Below are positions 7,852-17,911 of a stretch of DNA of 64,000 nucleotides, piece after piece. Each line of letters starts with the position of its first letter. The stretch's first letter is position 1. This DNA is from Pseudarthrobacter sp. NS4 (GTDB taxonomy: Bacteria > Actinomycetota > Actinomycetes > Actinomycetales > Micrococcaceae): NCBI RefSeq assembly GCF_024758005.1, contig NZ_CP103288.1:4216001-4280000 (forward strand), read 5' to 3'. The position numbers and the translations under genes are program-made. The notes under the pieces are model-generated. The model was not told where the DNA came from, did no database searches, and saw nothing but the letters and a program-made list of their open reading frames with translations.

Positions 7852-8580
7852 TCAGCGGTAGGAGAAGCTCATGAGCACGGACTTCAGGGCACGGCCCTCA
7901 TCACTCCAGTACCAGGCCTGCGCTGCCTCATCACCTTCAAACCGCGGTTCAGTGAACAGCACATCTGCGGTCAAAATGCGGTCGCCGATCCTAACGAGGC
8001 CGTATTGCACCTGCCCGTCCGGCGAGACGGGCGATCCTGGCGTCAGTCCCATCCGGTAATGCGTAACGCCATCAGCGCGATCAATAAAGAACGACGAACT
8101 GGGCGTCGGGACAGAAGCACCGATCAGTCCCCGTACCGGATCCGTCTCGATGACGGTCCTGGAGACGTTGCCGGCCGTGACGTCACCAACCTGGCTGTAA
8201 TAGATGTTGATCTGCTCGGTTCCGCCGGCATCGTAGACGGTCGCCGTCTCCACTGCGGGGGACGCTGACACCTGCTCGTGTTTCACGCGCCAGCCCGCCG
8301 GATAAGCAAACGACAGGCGGCCGTCTGCGAACGTGAAGGCTTCCGGCCCCTGGGGCACAGGGGAGGAGGTGGCTGCGGGAACGACGGATGCAGGCGGGCT
8401 GGCAACCGCGGGCGTCCGTCTGGAAGTGGCGGCGGGCTCACTTGCCGAGGCCGACGGGAGCGCGGCGGCTGTAGTTGTGCCACTGTTTCCCGCCGAGGTG
8501 TTGGACATACAGCCAGTCACGGCGAGCGCGGCTGATACGGTCACCGAGAGCAGGAAGATCGCACGTCGTGTCGAACGCAT
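7852..8580 (-). CDS. Secreted lipoprotein of unknown function, paralog A
   Basis: This 242-residue protein has a lipoprotein signal (MRSTRR, a hydrophobic stretch, then VTGC with cysteine 24) and a Ser/Ala/Pro/Thr-rich linker to about residue 75. The folded domain begins at FTFADGRLSFAYPAGW and ends ALKSVLMSFSYR. The adjacent upstream gene encodes a close paralog with the same domain order and C-terminus, so the pair arose by tandem duplication. I recognise no enzymatic motif. ATG 8580 was chosen over an earlier in-frame ATG because GAAAGG lies seven bases before it and the signal peptide begins there. Confidence 0.8.
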   Translation of the reverse strand: MRSTRRAIFLLSVTVSAALAVTGCMSNTSAGNSGTTTAAALPSASASEPAATSRRTPAVASPPASVVPAATSSPVPQGPEAFTFADGRLSFAYPAGWRVKHEQVSASPAVETATVYDAGGTEQINIYYSQVGDVTAGNVSRTVIETDPVRGLIGASVPTPSSSFFIDRADGVTHYRMGLTPGSPVSPDGQVQYGLVRIGDRILTADVLFTEPRFEGDEAAQAWYWSDEGRALKSVLMSFSYR

Positions 8581-8636
8581 GGAAGTACCTTTCAAGAAAA
8601 TCCCCTGGGTCATTTGTCGGTTAGCGGTAGGATCGG

Positions 8637-9320
8637 TTAGCGGTAGGAGAAGCTCATCAGCACCGCCTTCAAAGCTTGGCCTTCCTCTCCCCAATACCAG
8701 GCTTTCGCCTCCCCATCATTGGCGAACGGCTGGCCCGTGAACACCACGTCCGCAGTCAAAACGCGGTCGCCGAGCATGATGAGCCCGTCTTGCACCTTCC
8801 CGTCCGGCGAGACGGGCAGTCCTGCAGTAAGCCCCATCCGGTAATTTGCAGCGCCATCGCTGCGATCAACAAAGAACGACGAATGGGGCGTTGGAACAGA
8901 ATGCCCCCGCAGCCCCGGTACCGGGTCCGTTTCCAGTACGGTCCGGTCGGCATTGCTGGCCACGACGTCGGCAATTTCGCCGGTGTAGATGGTGATTTTC
9001 GCCTGGCTGGTGGGATCGGACACCGTTGCAGTGCCCACGAACGGCGAGGCAGATGCCTCGAAGAGCTCCGCGTGCCAGCCTTTCGGGTACTGGAACGAAA
9101 GCCGGCCGTCCGGAAAAGTGAACGTCACCAGGCTCTCAGCGCTGAAACCAGGCCGGGCCGGCTGCTTTCCTGCCGCCGTTGTGCCTGGCGATTCGGCCGT
9201 GGGAGCGGGGCTTGCGGACGCAGGGGCTGTTGCCCCGGGGGCCTGGGAACCGGCGCTCTCCAACGAGGTATCAGCCGCACACCCCGCGAGGGTGAGGGCT
9301 GCAACGGCCGTGAGCGCCAT
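8637..9320 (-). CDS. Secreted lipoprotein of unknown function, paralog B, with a disrupted signal-peptide start
   Basis: This 227-residue protein matches paralog A along the folded domain (TFTFPDGRLSFQYPKGW to ALKAVLMSFSYR) and has the lipobox LAGC (cysteine 14). From ATG 9320 the signal peptide is only 13 residues and lacks a basic N-region. An ATG at 9348 has a ribosome binding site (GAAAGG, eight bases away) like that of paralog A and would begin MRPAHRY, but it is out of frame by one base. A single-base insertion or deletion after that start is the simplest explanation. Expression from 9320 would lack a ribosome binding site, so this copy may be weak or inactive. Confidence 0.65.
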   Translation of the reverse strand: MALTAVAALTLAGCAADTSLESAGSQAPGATAPASASPAPTAESPGTTAAGKQPARPGFSAESLVTFTFPDGRLSFQYPKGWHAELFEASASPFVGTATVSDPTSQAKITIYTGEIADVVASNADRTVLETDPVPGLRGHSVPTPHSSFFVDRSDGAANYRMGLTAGLPVSPDGKVQDGLIMLGDRVLTADVVFTGQPFANDGEAKAWYWGEEGQALKAVLMSFSYR

Positions 9321-9539
9321 GTAGGTGGTAGCGGTGTGCTGGGCGCATTTGTAGTGCCTTTCAAGCGAAGGCCGTCAAACCCGTGAAGGCGTCAGATGCA
9401 GGACCCAGCGTTCCACAACTGCCCGCCGCTGGATGAAGGCGAGTGTTCGATGCCAACCAGCATGGCACCGCGGCGACACCCTTCAACAGCTCCGAGACAA
9501 TATATCCATCGATTTGTTATAGAGCCCCTCCGTTGGTAA

Positions 9540-12500
9540 CTAGCGCAAAACGATGTCCACCGGGTTGGCTTCGGACCGCCATGCTCCTTCTTCTCCGGGG
9601 CGCGGACGGATGACGGGTGCGGTGAGGATGCCGGAGCGGTTGGTGCGCCTGTCCCGGAGGATCTCGGTGACCGAGCCAAGGTGCCGGGACAGGTCAATCA
9701 CGTTCTCCGGTGCGGCGAGCAGCAGCTGGAAGCCGAATTCGTGGAGCGCCTTGATGCCGGCTCCGGCGAATTCCTCGGAAGCCAGTACGAAGGCTTCATC
9801 CATCATCACCGTGCCGTAGGTGGTGAAGCCCTGGTCGGCGATGCCCAGCTGGTAGCTCAGGGCGGCGGCCATGATGAACGCCGTGAAGCGCTGCCGCTCG
9901 CCGCCGGACATTGACCCGGTGTCCGCGTGCATAAACACCTCGGACTTCTTCGCCCCGCGGGGACCCACCACTTCGCGGTGTTCCTTGCACTGGATGAACA
10001 GGTGCCCGCGGACGTCCAGCACCTCGGCCCGCCAGCGTCGGTCCTCCGGGGCCTGGGAGCCAAGCCGCTTGACCAGGGCTTCGAGTGACTTGTAGCGGGC
10101 GGTGAGCTCGGCGTCGTCGTCCCGTTCCGGAGCGGAGCGGTCCTTGCCGGCCTCGGACCTGGCGGGCCGGGAGTGGCGTGCCTTGAGGGCGTTCTGGACG
10201 GCGTCCTTGAACTGCTTGGCAGTAGGCGGCAGGGTCTGCTTGATGTCCAGTTCGAGGAAGCTGCCCTCGTGGAAGTTGACCTGCGAGAGGATCCCGTTCA
10301 GCGGCAGGATCCGGCTGGTGATGGAGCGCCGTTCCTCATCAAGCAGGTGCAGCAGCGTGCTGAAGGACTCGTGCGTGCGCTGGTTGAAGAACTGCCGGAA
10401 CTCTGCCTCCTGGGCGGGCAGACCGTCGCTGACGATTGCGTGATAGCGACTTTCGAACTCGCTGGCAGCGCCAATGGTGGTGCCGTGGTCAGCCGAGATG
10501 GCACTCCCCCATTCCCGGACGAAGCCCTCGAAAATCCTGGTCAGCCGCTCGGCGGTGGCCTGTCCGCGGGACTCCGCCTCGTGCAGTTCGCCCAGGAGTA
10601 CCGTCCGCACCCGGTTGGCCAGGTTGTCCAGCTCATGCATCTCCGTCACGTCGCCGAAGTCCGTGAAGTACGGATCCAGCGCGGCTATGGTGGCGTCCGA
10701 CGGCGGCGCCTGGGCGAGGCGCTCACGTGCACTTTCCAGCAGGGAATCGGCAGTGGTCAGTTGCCTGTCCAGCGCCTTGTATTCGCTCTGCAGGACGGCG
10801 GCGGCCTCGGTGCTGGACTGGTGCTTCTGCCGCACCTGCTCGATGGTGGCGCGCAGCGGTTCCAGATCAGCCTGCGCGGCCAACGCGTCCTTGAGCCGCT
10901 GCTCGATCCGGGCCAGTTCTTCCGCAGCAACCGCCGCGGACACCTGCCCCCAGGAGCGCTCGTCCTCCGCAATGCGCTGGAGGGCGTCGAGTTGCCGGCT
11001 CATGCCCTGGTGCGAGTCCTCGCGGCTCTGGGCCAGTTCCGCCGCCTTGGCGACCTCCTGGCGGAGGTCCTCCACCTGGCCGGCCACGAGTTCCAGCTTG
11101 GCAGCGTTGTCGAACCCCAGGACGTAATCCTGGCGGCTGGTGAAGCGGTCGTCCTTCTCCACCGTGTGGCGGTTGCGCTTGACCACTCCGCCCAGGCTGA
11201 GACCCTTGTCCAGCACGGCAAGTTCGTCCGGGTCCTCCACGCAGGGGTAGGCAAAGTCGAGGGCAATCCGCTCGCGGACCCATGATCCGGGCTCAGCAGC
11301 CGCACCCGTGGCGAGGATGTCCAGTTTGGTGAGCAGGTCGCCGTCGCGCGCGTCCTCGACGGCCAGCGCCCCGCCCGCCAGGGGCTTCGACACATCCACC
11401 GCCCGAAGCGCACCGCGGACATTATGGTCATTCAAGTACCGGGTGACGGCAGCAAAATGCTCGCCGGGGACCAGGAGGGTGGTGGCCAGGTTGCGGAGGG
11501 CGCGTTCTGCGGCGGGCCGCCAGCGCTCCTCTCCCTCTGCCAAATCCATGAGTTCACCCGCGAACGGCATCCGGTCCTCGGGAATGCCTGTGGCGGCAGC
11601 GATCGCGGCCCGATTTTCAATGCTCGACGGCGGCAGCAGGGATTTGCGCGTCTTCAGGGACACGAGCTCCTGCTCGGCAGCTGCAAGCTCGCGCTTCCTG
11701 GTCGCGTGGGCATCAAACGCCTCGAACCGCAGCTCCTGCAACGCCTGCGAATCGTCCTTCAGTTCGGCGGAACGCGCGGCCGCCTGCTCGTGCGCCTGCT
11801 CCCACCCCCCAGCCGTCCACTCAAGCTGCAGTCCGGCATCGGCGAGTGCCTGCTGCGCCGCCTCCTCCACCTGCTGGCGGAGCTTCAGCCCCACCCGTGC
11901 GTTCTCCAGCGACTGCTCGATCGCGGAAATCGCGTTGCCGCCCTGGCTGTTGTAATCGGTCTCCAGCTGGCGCAGCTCCCTTGCCAGGCCGTCGCGGACT
12001 GAACGCTCAGCGCCCAGCTCCCTTGCCTTTGCCTGGGCCAGTTCCTTGAAGCGGGCCAGCGTTTTCTGGTGGACCGTCACGGCCAACCGCTGCCGGTAGG
12101 CCTCAAATTCCCCGCCGGCCAGCTCGCGGAGCCGGTTCGCGTCCAGGAGCGACTGCGCGTACTCCCGGTTCAGTCCGGGAACCGGAGCAAGCTGGTCGCG
12201 CTGCTGCCGGACGTCCTCCAGCCGTTGCCGGATGGACATCAGGTTGCTGAACTCCTCCACCACGTCATCGGCGGCGGCAAGCGTTGCCGGGGCGTCCAGG
12301 ACCTGGTCACGGAAAAACGTGTTGACGCTGCCGCCCAGCCCCTTGCCCGCCTGGATAACGCGCAGGAGCGGAAGGGCCTGGTCCGAGTTGATCCCCAGCA
12401 GGCGGCGGAACCGCTCCGCGAAGGCCTTATGGACATCGAACACCTGCGCGTGCGGGAAGATCGTCTCCAGGGCAGCCTTGGTGAATCGCTTGTCCGCGAT

Positions 12501-13001
12501 GCCCTCAACGGCTGCCAGGTCCAGGGGCGTGCTGTCGATCAGGTAGAAGCGCCCAACGCTCGATTCCGTACCGTTCTTCGGCAAATCGAACAGGGCCGAA
12601 ACGGTCACCTTGGTGCCGGCGGCGTTATCGAAAGTCAGGGCGACGGCAGACCAGGTGGCACCCGGCCGCTGGAAGGCACTTGCGGAGCCCTCGCCCACAG
12701 CCTTGTCGCCCACCTTGCCGCGCATGTACGTGAACGTGGTCCGCTTGTCCTCAACAGCACCACCCGACCGCTGCGCAGCCGCTTCATTCGACCTCGGCCG
12801 GGCATCGAAAACCCGCAGCATCGCGTCGAACAACGTGGACTTGCCGACGCCCGAGTTGCCCGTCAGCAGCGTTCCGTTGCGGTCCACGTGCATCGTGTGC
12901 GCCCCATGGAACGTTCCCCAGTTGACCACCTGCACCAACGAAAGCCGCATCTGGCCCGGGTTCGTGACTTCTCCGATCGGGAGCATGCTGGCGATACTCA
13001 C
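9540..13001 (-). CDS. jetC: JetC/MksB-like SMC-family ATPase (Wadjet-type)
   Basis: This 1153-residue protein is an SMC/MukB-like ATPase, the motor of Wadjet (JetABCD) and MksBEF complexes that recognise and extrude circular plasmid DNA. Walker A is GNSGVGKST (48-56). The ABC signature SGGERQ (1032-1037) and a Walker B MMDEAF (about 1066-1071) close the C-terminal head. Between them lie long Glu/Arg/Leu/Ala-rich coiled-coil arms broken by a hinge near residues 470-620. The start is GTG, overlapping the jetB stop by four bases (GTGA). ATG at codon 6 is an alternative start. No jetD follows; the next genes are unrelated lipoproteins. Confidence 0.88.
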   Translation of the reverse strand: MSIASMLPIGEVTNPGQMRLSLVQVVNWGTFHGAHTMHVDRNGTLLTGNSGVGKSTLFDAMLRVFDARPRSNEAAAQRSGGAVEDKRTTFTYMRGKVGDKAVGEGSASAFQRPGATWSAVALTFDNAAGTKVTVSALFDLPKNGTESSVGRFYLIDSTPLDLAAVEGIADKRFTKAALETIFPHAQVFDVHKAFAERFRRLLGINSDQALPLLRVIQAGKGLGGSVNTFFRDQVLDAPATLAAADDVVEEFSNLMSIRQRLEDVRQQRDQLAPVPGLNREYAQSLLDANRLRELAGGEFEAYRQRLAVTVHQKTLARFKELAQAKARELGAERSVRDGLARELRQLETDYNSQGGNAISAIEQSLENARVGLKLRQQVEEAAQQALADAGLQLEWTAGGWEQAHEQAAARSAELKDDSQALQELRFEAFDAHATRKRELAAAEQELVSLKTRKSLLPPSSIENRAAIAAATGIPEDRMPFAGELMDLAEGEERWRPAAERALRNLATTLLVPGEHFAAVTRYLNDHNVRGALRAVDVSKPLAGGALAVEDARDGDLLTKLDILATGAAAEPGSWVRERIALDFAYPCVEDPDELAVLDKGLSLGGVVKRNRHTVEKDDRFTSRQDYVLGFDNAAKLELVAGQVEDLRQEVAKAAELAQSREDSHQGMSRQLDALQRIAEDERSWGQVSAAVAAEELARIEQRLKDALAAQADLEPLRATIEQVRQKHQSSTEAAAVLQSEYKALDRQLTTADSLLESARERLAQAPPSDATIAALDPYFTDFGDVTEMHELDNLANRVRTVLLGELHEAESRGQATAERLTRIFEGFVREWGSAISADHGTTIGAASEFESRYHAIVSDGLPAQEAEFRQFFNQRTHESFSTLLHLLDEERRSITSRILPLNGILSQVNFHEGSFLELDIKQTLPPTAKQFKDAVQNALKARHSRPARSEAGKDRSAPERDDDAELTARYKSLEALVKRLGSQAPEDRRWRAEVLDVRGHLFIQCKEHREVVGPRGAKKSEVFMHADTGSMSGGERQRFTAFIMAAALSYQLGIADQGFTTYGTVMMDEAFVLASEEFAGAGIKALHEFGFQLLLAAPENVIDLSRHLGSVTEILRDRRTNRSGILTAPVIRPRPGEEGAWRSEANPVDIVLR

Positions 13002-13801
13002 TTGGCGCTCTCTTCCGTGGCCGTGGCTGGGTACGATGACGGTGCTGCCGCCCCCGGGGAATCCGCACCATCCTCGTCCGGCGCGTCGCCGTCGAGCTCT
13101 ATCAGCGCTTCTGTGCCGGTTGGGTCCGCCGAAGCGGCCACCAGGGCCTCTATATGCGCCGGGATGTCGCCGATGTTTTCGAAGGGCAGTGCCAGGGGCA
13201 GGGCGTTGGAGATGGTGTAGACGTCATCCAGTCCGGTGGGCAGGAGGAGTTGGCGGGCCAGGAGTTTGGTGATGGCCCGGGTGACCACGTCGGAGTCGCG
13301 GAGCGCGTCCTGTTGGCCGGCCGGCTGGTAGTGGGTCACCAGGTCGGCGATTTCCTCGCGGGTGATGGTGGGGTCGGTCTGGGCGGTGACGTGCCGGTCC
13401 AGGAGCAGGCGCAGCCGGAGCAGCACAATGGTCTCCACCCGGCTAAGGGCACGCTGCTGCCGAAGGATGCTGGAACGCGCACTGCCGCCGATGGCGTCGG
13501 GATCGACGGGGCGCAGGACGGCGATCTTCCGTTCGTGATCCAGCTGCATGGCGAGGAAGAGCTCGGAGAGACGGCTCCGCAGGATCACCTGGTTGTCCAG
13601 CAGCACCGTCCAGAGCTTCTCGTCGCGGCCGCCGTCGATGTAGGGGCCTTTGAGGAGCTTCACCAGCGCCTGCCTGACCTTCATGGACAGCACTCCCGTG
13701 TCGCCCGGGAACAGGGCGGCGCCGTCGATGAAAGTGTCCCGCGGGCTGACACCCCCGGTGAAGGGTCGCTCCGCGCCGGTAGCGTTCGTAACGTCAGTCA
13801 T
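12998..13801 (-). CDS. jetB: JetB/MksE-like protein (DUF4194)
   Basis: This 267-residue protein matches DUF4194, the MukE/MksE-like winged-helix subunit that bridges the kleisin and the SMC heads in Wadjet complexes. The core runs from [19 protein letters not shown] (about 36-55) through [14 protein letters not shown] and [15 protein letters not shown] to the second winged helix ending near residue 225. The last 40 residues are acidic and probably disordered. I chose ATG 13801, which overlaps the end of jetA by eight bases and has AAAGGA five bases upstream. The longer open frame reaching 14113 lies over jetA and is not coding. Confidence 0.85.
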   Translation of the reverse strand: MTDVTNATGAERPFTGGVSPRDTFIDGAALFPGDTGVLSMKVRQALVKLLKGPYIDGGRDEKLWTVLLDNQVILRSRLSELFLAMQLDHERKIAVLRPVDPDAIGGSARSSILRQQRALSRVETIVLLRLRLLLDRHVTAQTDPTITREEIADLVTHYQPAGQQDALRDSDVVTRAITKLLARQLLLPTGLDDVYTISNALPLALPFENIGDIPAHIEALVAASADPTGTEALIELDGDAPDEDGADSPGAAAPSSYPATATEESAK

Positions 13802-15251
13802 CAGAATCCTTTGTAAGCGTGACCACCGGCAGGTAGGCCCTGCGTGCTGTTCCGTCAATCTGTTCAAACTCCAGGCCGTCCCAGGCTTCCCGGTTGAAGT
13901 CCGCCCCGGCGTGCAGGGCGTGCGAGAGGAGTGCGCGGATGGTGTTGATGTGCTGCTCCCCGGGCGGCAGCTGTTGCCACGCCTCGGCAAGCGTTGTGGC
14001 TCCGGCCATCGCGGACCGGATGACCTCGGGTTTAGCCTTGCCGGTCCTCGGCGAGCGCACCCGGTCGGAGTCGCTGAAGGCGATGGGGTCCGCGAGTTTC
14101 GGCGGGGCCGCAAATTCGTCGGGGTCGAAGAGCTTCACCATGGAGAGAGACTCGAAACCCGCGTTGTAGAGCACCGGGCCGGGAACCAGGCCGGGCCGGT
14201 CGCGCTCGTACGGGAGGGAGCGGATGGCCTGCTCCGCTTCGCGCAGGACCTGCCGGAGCCGGACTGACTGGCGGAAGTCGTCGCTCTGGACGTACGTGTT
14301 GAGGCTTTCGCTGAGCTTGCCGTAGATGCGCTGGATCTGGCTGTGCTGCTGGCGCAGTTCGGCCACCAGGTTCTTCAGGGTCTCCCGGTCCTCGGTAGAC
14401 AGGTCGTCCGCGAACTGCCGGCTGAGGACCTCCCCTATCGCGGACCGGAACCTCACTTGCTGCTGCGGATCCTCCAGGAAGGCGGTGAACGAGCGGAAGG
14501 TCCTGCCCTCAGGGCTCTGGCGGAGCCGCTTATCGGCTTCCAGCACCTGGGCCATGGTGGCGCCCTTGGTCAGCGACTCCTCGATGATCTGGTTGCGGAG
14601 CCCGCCCACCAGCTCCTCGATCCGGTCACGCATCTTCTTGTAGTCCGCGGGAAGGCTGGCCGCCAGGTCAAGGATGTTTCCGGCGGCTTCCACGGCTTCG
14701 TCGTCGTCCAGCAGGCCGTCGAACCCGCCGCTGCTGATGTCCTGGATCAGCAGCTGCCGCTCTTCGATCTCCTCTTCCAGGGATTCCAGCCGGGCGCTTT
14801 GGTCCGGGTTGGTTTCATTGGCGAGCTTTTCCACATCCCCCAGCAGGGTGCCGAGGCGGGACCCATTGAGGGTGGAGCGCTCACTGGAAAGGCTGTCGAG
14901 GAAGGCGAGCACCCGGGCCGCAGGTTCGGTGACCTCGTAAACGATCTGGCCGGACTGGTTCCGGCGGGTCAGGAACTGCCGGCGCGTCCACTCGTCGCCG
15001 AACGCCTTTCCGTTGGCGCCGCCACCCAGCCCGGGGTCCTGCCGGCGCAGCTCCTCAAGGAAGGAGTCGACGTCGGCGTGGAATTCCTCCAGCGGCAGCT
15101 GCGGCCGGGTGCGGGTAAAGGAAGCCTGCAGCACCGCGATCACCCAGGGAGCCGAGCGCGTCAGTGCCCAGGCAGGTCCTTTGGTAAGGAGTTCGAGGTC
15201 CCGGAGCCGGGCGCTGATGGCGTCAGCGGATGACCTGGCGGAGCGGGGCAC
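13794..15251 (-). CDS. jetA: JetA/MksF-like kleisin subunit (DUF3375)
   Basis: This 485-residue protein matches DUF3375, the MukF/MksF-like kleisin of Wadjet. The N-terminal winged-helix region (about 12-120: [20 protein letters not shown], then [13 protein letters not shown]) is followed by helical coiled-coil segments (about 140-340) and a C-terminal domain ending [16 protein letters not shown]. The kleisin would bind the JetC heads and JetB. It starts with GTG after AAGGAG and is the first gene of the jetA-jetB-jetC operon, all overlapping or nearly so. No nuclease gene adjoins it on either side. Confidence 0.83.
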   Translation of the reverse strand: MPRSARSSADAISARLRDLELLTKGPAWALTRSAPWVIAVLQASFTRTRPQLPLEEFHADVDSFLEELRRQDPGLGGGANGKAFGDEWTRRQFLTRRNQSGQIVYEVTEPAARVLAFLDSLSSERSTLNGSRLGTLLGDVEKLANETNPDQSARLESLEEEIEERQLLIQDISSGGFDGLLDDDEAVEAAGNILDLAASLPADYKKMRDRIEELVGGLRNQIIEESLTKGATMAQVLEADKRLRQSPEGRTFRSFTAFLEDPQQQVRFRSAIGEVLSRQFADDLSTEDRETLKNLVAELRQQHSQIQRIYGKLSESLNTYVQSDDFRQSVRLRQVLREAEQAIRSLPYERDRPGLVPGPVLYNAGFESLSMVKLFDPDEFAAPPKLADPIAFSDSDRVRSPRTGKAKPEVIRSAMAGATTLAEAWQQLPPGEQHINTIRALLSHALHAGADFNREAWDGLEFEQIDGTARRAYLPVVTLTKDSDD

Positions 15252-15481
15252 ACACTCTCCTTGGGCTGTTTTCGGGGTCGGGGCGGCGGCGGGGACGGAA
15301 AACCGCCAACTACAAGGTTAACGCAGGCGGCCGCGACCGCTCCGTGACCTACTTCGCCGTAGGGTTTCGATCCCATATCAAGAGCCGTTTTCGGCTGTTG
15401 CGGCTCTGGCTGGCCGCGCAGGGGTGCCCCTACGCTTCTGCTACTGGTCTTCATCAAAGCAACGTCGCAGCAGGGGGATAC

Positions 15482-15784
15482 ATGCAGTTCGATCTAAGCA
15501 CGCTCGAAACCAGCACTTTGGTCTTTATTGGAACGCTGGTGTTCGCCTTCATCCTGGCAGCGTTCGTCCTGGCGGCAGGGCTGGTTGCCTTGGTGCTGCT
15601 GGGCGCGGGGAAGCTGACGTGGGCAGTGGTGGCAACTACGCTCCTGGCGGTTGTCCACGGGATCAACGCAGGGTGGGACCGGCTGGTGCGTCGCGCTTCG
15701 ACTGCCGATGTAGCCGGGGATTTTCAAGGCCAGGGATCCCCTAGCACCGGAACTTACCCACGGGTAATATTGAGAGACAGCTGA
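15482..15784 (+). CDS. Small two-helix membrane protein, unknown function
   Basis: This open frame encodes about 100 residues beginning MQFDLSTLETSTLVFIG. Two hydrophobic segments span roughly residues 13-43 and 48-65, followed by a polar tail of 35 residues. AGGGGG lies a few bases before the ATG. The gene stands between the divergent jetA operon and the acyl-CoA dehydrogenase gene, 62 bases upstream of the latter. I do not recognise the family. It could be a genuine small membrane protein or a chance frame; the ribosome binding site and composition favour a real gene. Confidence 0.55.
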   Translation: MQFDLSTLETSTLVFIGTLVFAFILAAFVLAAGLVALVLLGAGKLTWAVVATTLLAVVHGINAGWDRLVRRASTADVAGDFQGQGSPSTGTYPRVILRDS

Positions 15785-15846
15785 AGGGTTCTCCAACCCG
15801 GCGGATCCATGGCTACACCGGCCGCATCCGGCCAAGGAGATATCCC

Positions 15847-17847
15847 ATGACCTCCGCAACTGATTCCCCGTCCACAGATGCTCCGGCCACCGAGACCCCT
15901 GTTCCCGCAGGCAAAATTGGATCCGGTGTCACGGCTGACGAAGCCCGCGCCGTTGCAGAAGCGGCGCGTGAATCCGGCTGGGAGCGCCCAAGCTTCGCCA
16001 AAGGCCTTTACCTGGGCAACTTTGACCTCAGCCTGGTTCACCCGTGGCCCACCCCAAACCCTGATTCCGTGGAACGCGGCGAAGTGTTCATGGCCCGCCT
16101 CACGGAGTTCGCCCGGACGATGGACGGGCGCGTTATCGAACGCGAGGCGAAGATCCCGGACGAGTACCTCCGTGGCCTGGCCGATCTCGGCGTGTTTGGG
16201 ATGAAGATTCCCGAGGAATACGGCGGGCTGGGGCTCTCGCTGGTGTACTACGGCAGGGCCCTGGCCCTGCTGGGCAGCGTCCACCCGAGCCTGGGTGCCC
16301 TCCTGTCCGCGCACCAGTCCATTGGCGTGCCCGAGCCGGTCAAGGTTTTCGGCACTCCGGAGCAGAAACGCGAGTACCTGCCGCGCTGTGCGGGTGGCGC
16401 CGTCACCGCGTTCCTCCTCACCGAGCCGGACGTGGGAAGCGACCCCGCCCGGATGGGCAGCACAGCAACACCAACAGACGACGGCGAGGCGTACCTCCTG
16501 GACGGCGTGAAGCTTTGGACCACGAACGGCGTGATCGCCGAACTGGTGGTGGTGATGGCAGTGGTGCCGGCCCATACGGGCGCGGACGGAACGCTGCACA
16601 AGGGCGGCATCAGCGCCTTCGTGGTGGAAATGGATTCGCCGGGCATCACCGTGGAGAACCGGAACGCCTTCATGGGCCTGCGCGGCATCGAGAACGGGGT
16701 CACCCGTTTTCACCAGGTCCGCGTGCCGGCAGCCAACCGGCTGGGCCGCGAAGGCCAGGGGCTGAAGATTGCGCTGACTACCCTCAATACGGGCCGGCTT
16801 TCCATTCCGGCGCTGTGCGTCGCCTCCGGCCGCTGGAGCCTTAAGATAGCCCGCGAATGGTCGAACGCCCGTACCCAGTGGGGCAGGCCGGTGGGTGAGC
16901 ATGAGGCCGTGGGCAAGAAAATCGCCTTCATCGCCGCCTCCGCGTTTGCCCTTGACGCCGTCTTCGAACTCTCCGCCGAACTTGCCGACGCCGGCCAGAA
17001 GGACGTGCGCATCGAGGCTGCCCTGGCCAAGCTGTGGGCAACGGAGATCAGTTGCCGGATTGCGGATGAACTGGTCCAGATCCGTGGCGGGCGCGGATTC
17101 GAGACCGCGGATTCGTTGGCGGCGAGGGGAGAGCGGGCGGTCCCGGCGGAGCAGCAGCTGCGGGACCTGCGCATCAACAGGATTTTCGAGGGCTCCTCCG
17201 AGATCATGCGCCTCCTGATCGCCCGCGAGGCCGTGGACGCGCACCTGGCCGCCGCGGGCGACCTCGCGTCCCTGGATGCAAGCCTGTCCGACAAAGCGAA
17301 GGCCGCCGTCGGGGCCTCGGGCTTCTACGCCAGGTGGCTGCCCAAGCTCGTGGCGGGCGCCGGCATGGATCCGCGCTCCTACAGCGAGTTCGGCCGGCTG
17401 GCCAAACAGCTGCGTTTCGTGGAGCGATCTTCGCGGCGCCTGGCCCGGCAGACCTTCTATGGCATGGGCCGCTGGCAGGCGAAGCTTGAGCGGAAGCAGG
17501 CGTTCCTGGGGCGCGTGGTGGACATTGGCGCCGAACTGTTTGCCATGACGGCCTGCTGCTCCCGCGCTGAAATGCTCCTGAACACGGCGACGGAGCGGGC
17601 AGCGAGCGCCTACGAGCTTGCCGAAGCGTACTGCGAGCAGGCCCGGGTGCGCGTGGACGAATACTTCGACCAGCTTTGGCGGAACACGGACGACGGCGAC
17701 CAGGGGCTCACGCGCAGGGTCCTCGCCGGCGAGTACACCTGGCTGGAGGAGGGTGTCCTGGACCCGTCCGAAGGGACCGGACCGTGGATCGCCGACGCTT
17801 CCCCCGGCCCCTCCCAAAAGGACAATCTGCACCGCAAGTACAGGTAA
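15847..17847 (+). CDS. Acyl-CoA dehydrogenase family protein (long form)
   Basis: This 666-residue flavoenzyme would oxidise acyl-CoA to trans-2-enoyl-CoA in fatty-acid or branched-chain catabolism, passing electrons to ETF. It has an N-terminal helical domain (about 85-200), the central beta domain with TEPDVGSDPARM (near 197-208), and the C-terminal helical domain. In the last, RGGRGFETADSL binds FAD, and the catalytic-base glutamate is E448 in IFEGSSEIMR. A further 190 residues follow, as in the ACAD9/VLCAD-like long forms. AAGGAG lies seven bases before the ATG. Substrate chain length cannot be inferred with confidence. Confidence 0.9.
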   Translation: MTSATDSPSTDAPATETPVPAGKIGSGVTADEARAVAEAARESGWERPSFAKGLYLGNFDLSLVHPWPTPNPDSVERGEVFMARLTEFARTMDGRVIEREAKIPDEYLRGLADLGVFGMKIPEEYGGLGLSLVYYGRALALLGSVHPSLGALLSAHQSIGVPEPVKVFGTPEQKREYLPRCAGGAVTAFLLTEPDVGSDPARMGSTATPTDDGEAYLLDGVKLWTTNGVIAELVVVMAVVPAHTGADGTLHKGGISAFVVEMDSPGITVENRNAFMGLRGIENGVTRFHQVRVPAANRLGREGQGLKIALTTLNTGRLSIPALCVASGRWSLKIAREWSNARTQWGRPVGEHEAVGKKIAFIAASAFALDAVFELSAELADAGQKDVRIEAALAKLWATEISCRIADELVQIRGGRGFETADSLAARGERAVPAEQQLRDLRINRIFEGSSEIMRLLIAREAVDAHLAAAGDLASLDASLSDKAKAAVGASGFYARWLPKLVAGAGMDPRSYSEFGRLAKQLRFVERSSRRLARQTFYGMGRWQAKLERKQAFLGRVVDIGAELFAMTACCSRAEMLLNTATERAASAYELAEAYCEQARVRVDEYFDQLWRNTDDGDQGLTRRVLAGEYTWLEEGVLDPSEGTGPWIADASPGPSQKDNLHRKYR

Positions 17848-17911
17848 AACTGCAGGTCACAAAATAGTAAGCACGCTTGCTATCCCTCTGGGTCGATGGT
17901 TGAGTTGAACC

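Noticed and set aside
9377-9539. Remnant of jetD downstream of jetC
   Set aside because: All three minus-strand frames close quickly and show no similarity to a DUF3322 or TOPRIM segment.
15754-17832. Long minus-strand open frame of 692 codons opposite the acyl-CoA dehydrogenase gene
   Set aside because: It is the antisense shadow of a clearly recognised gene in GC-rich DNA, has no start signal and no recognisable domain.
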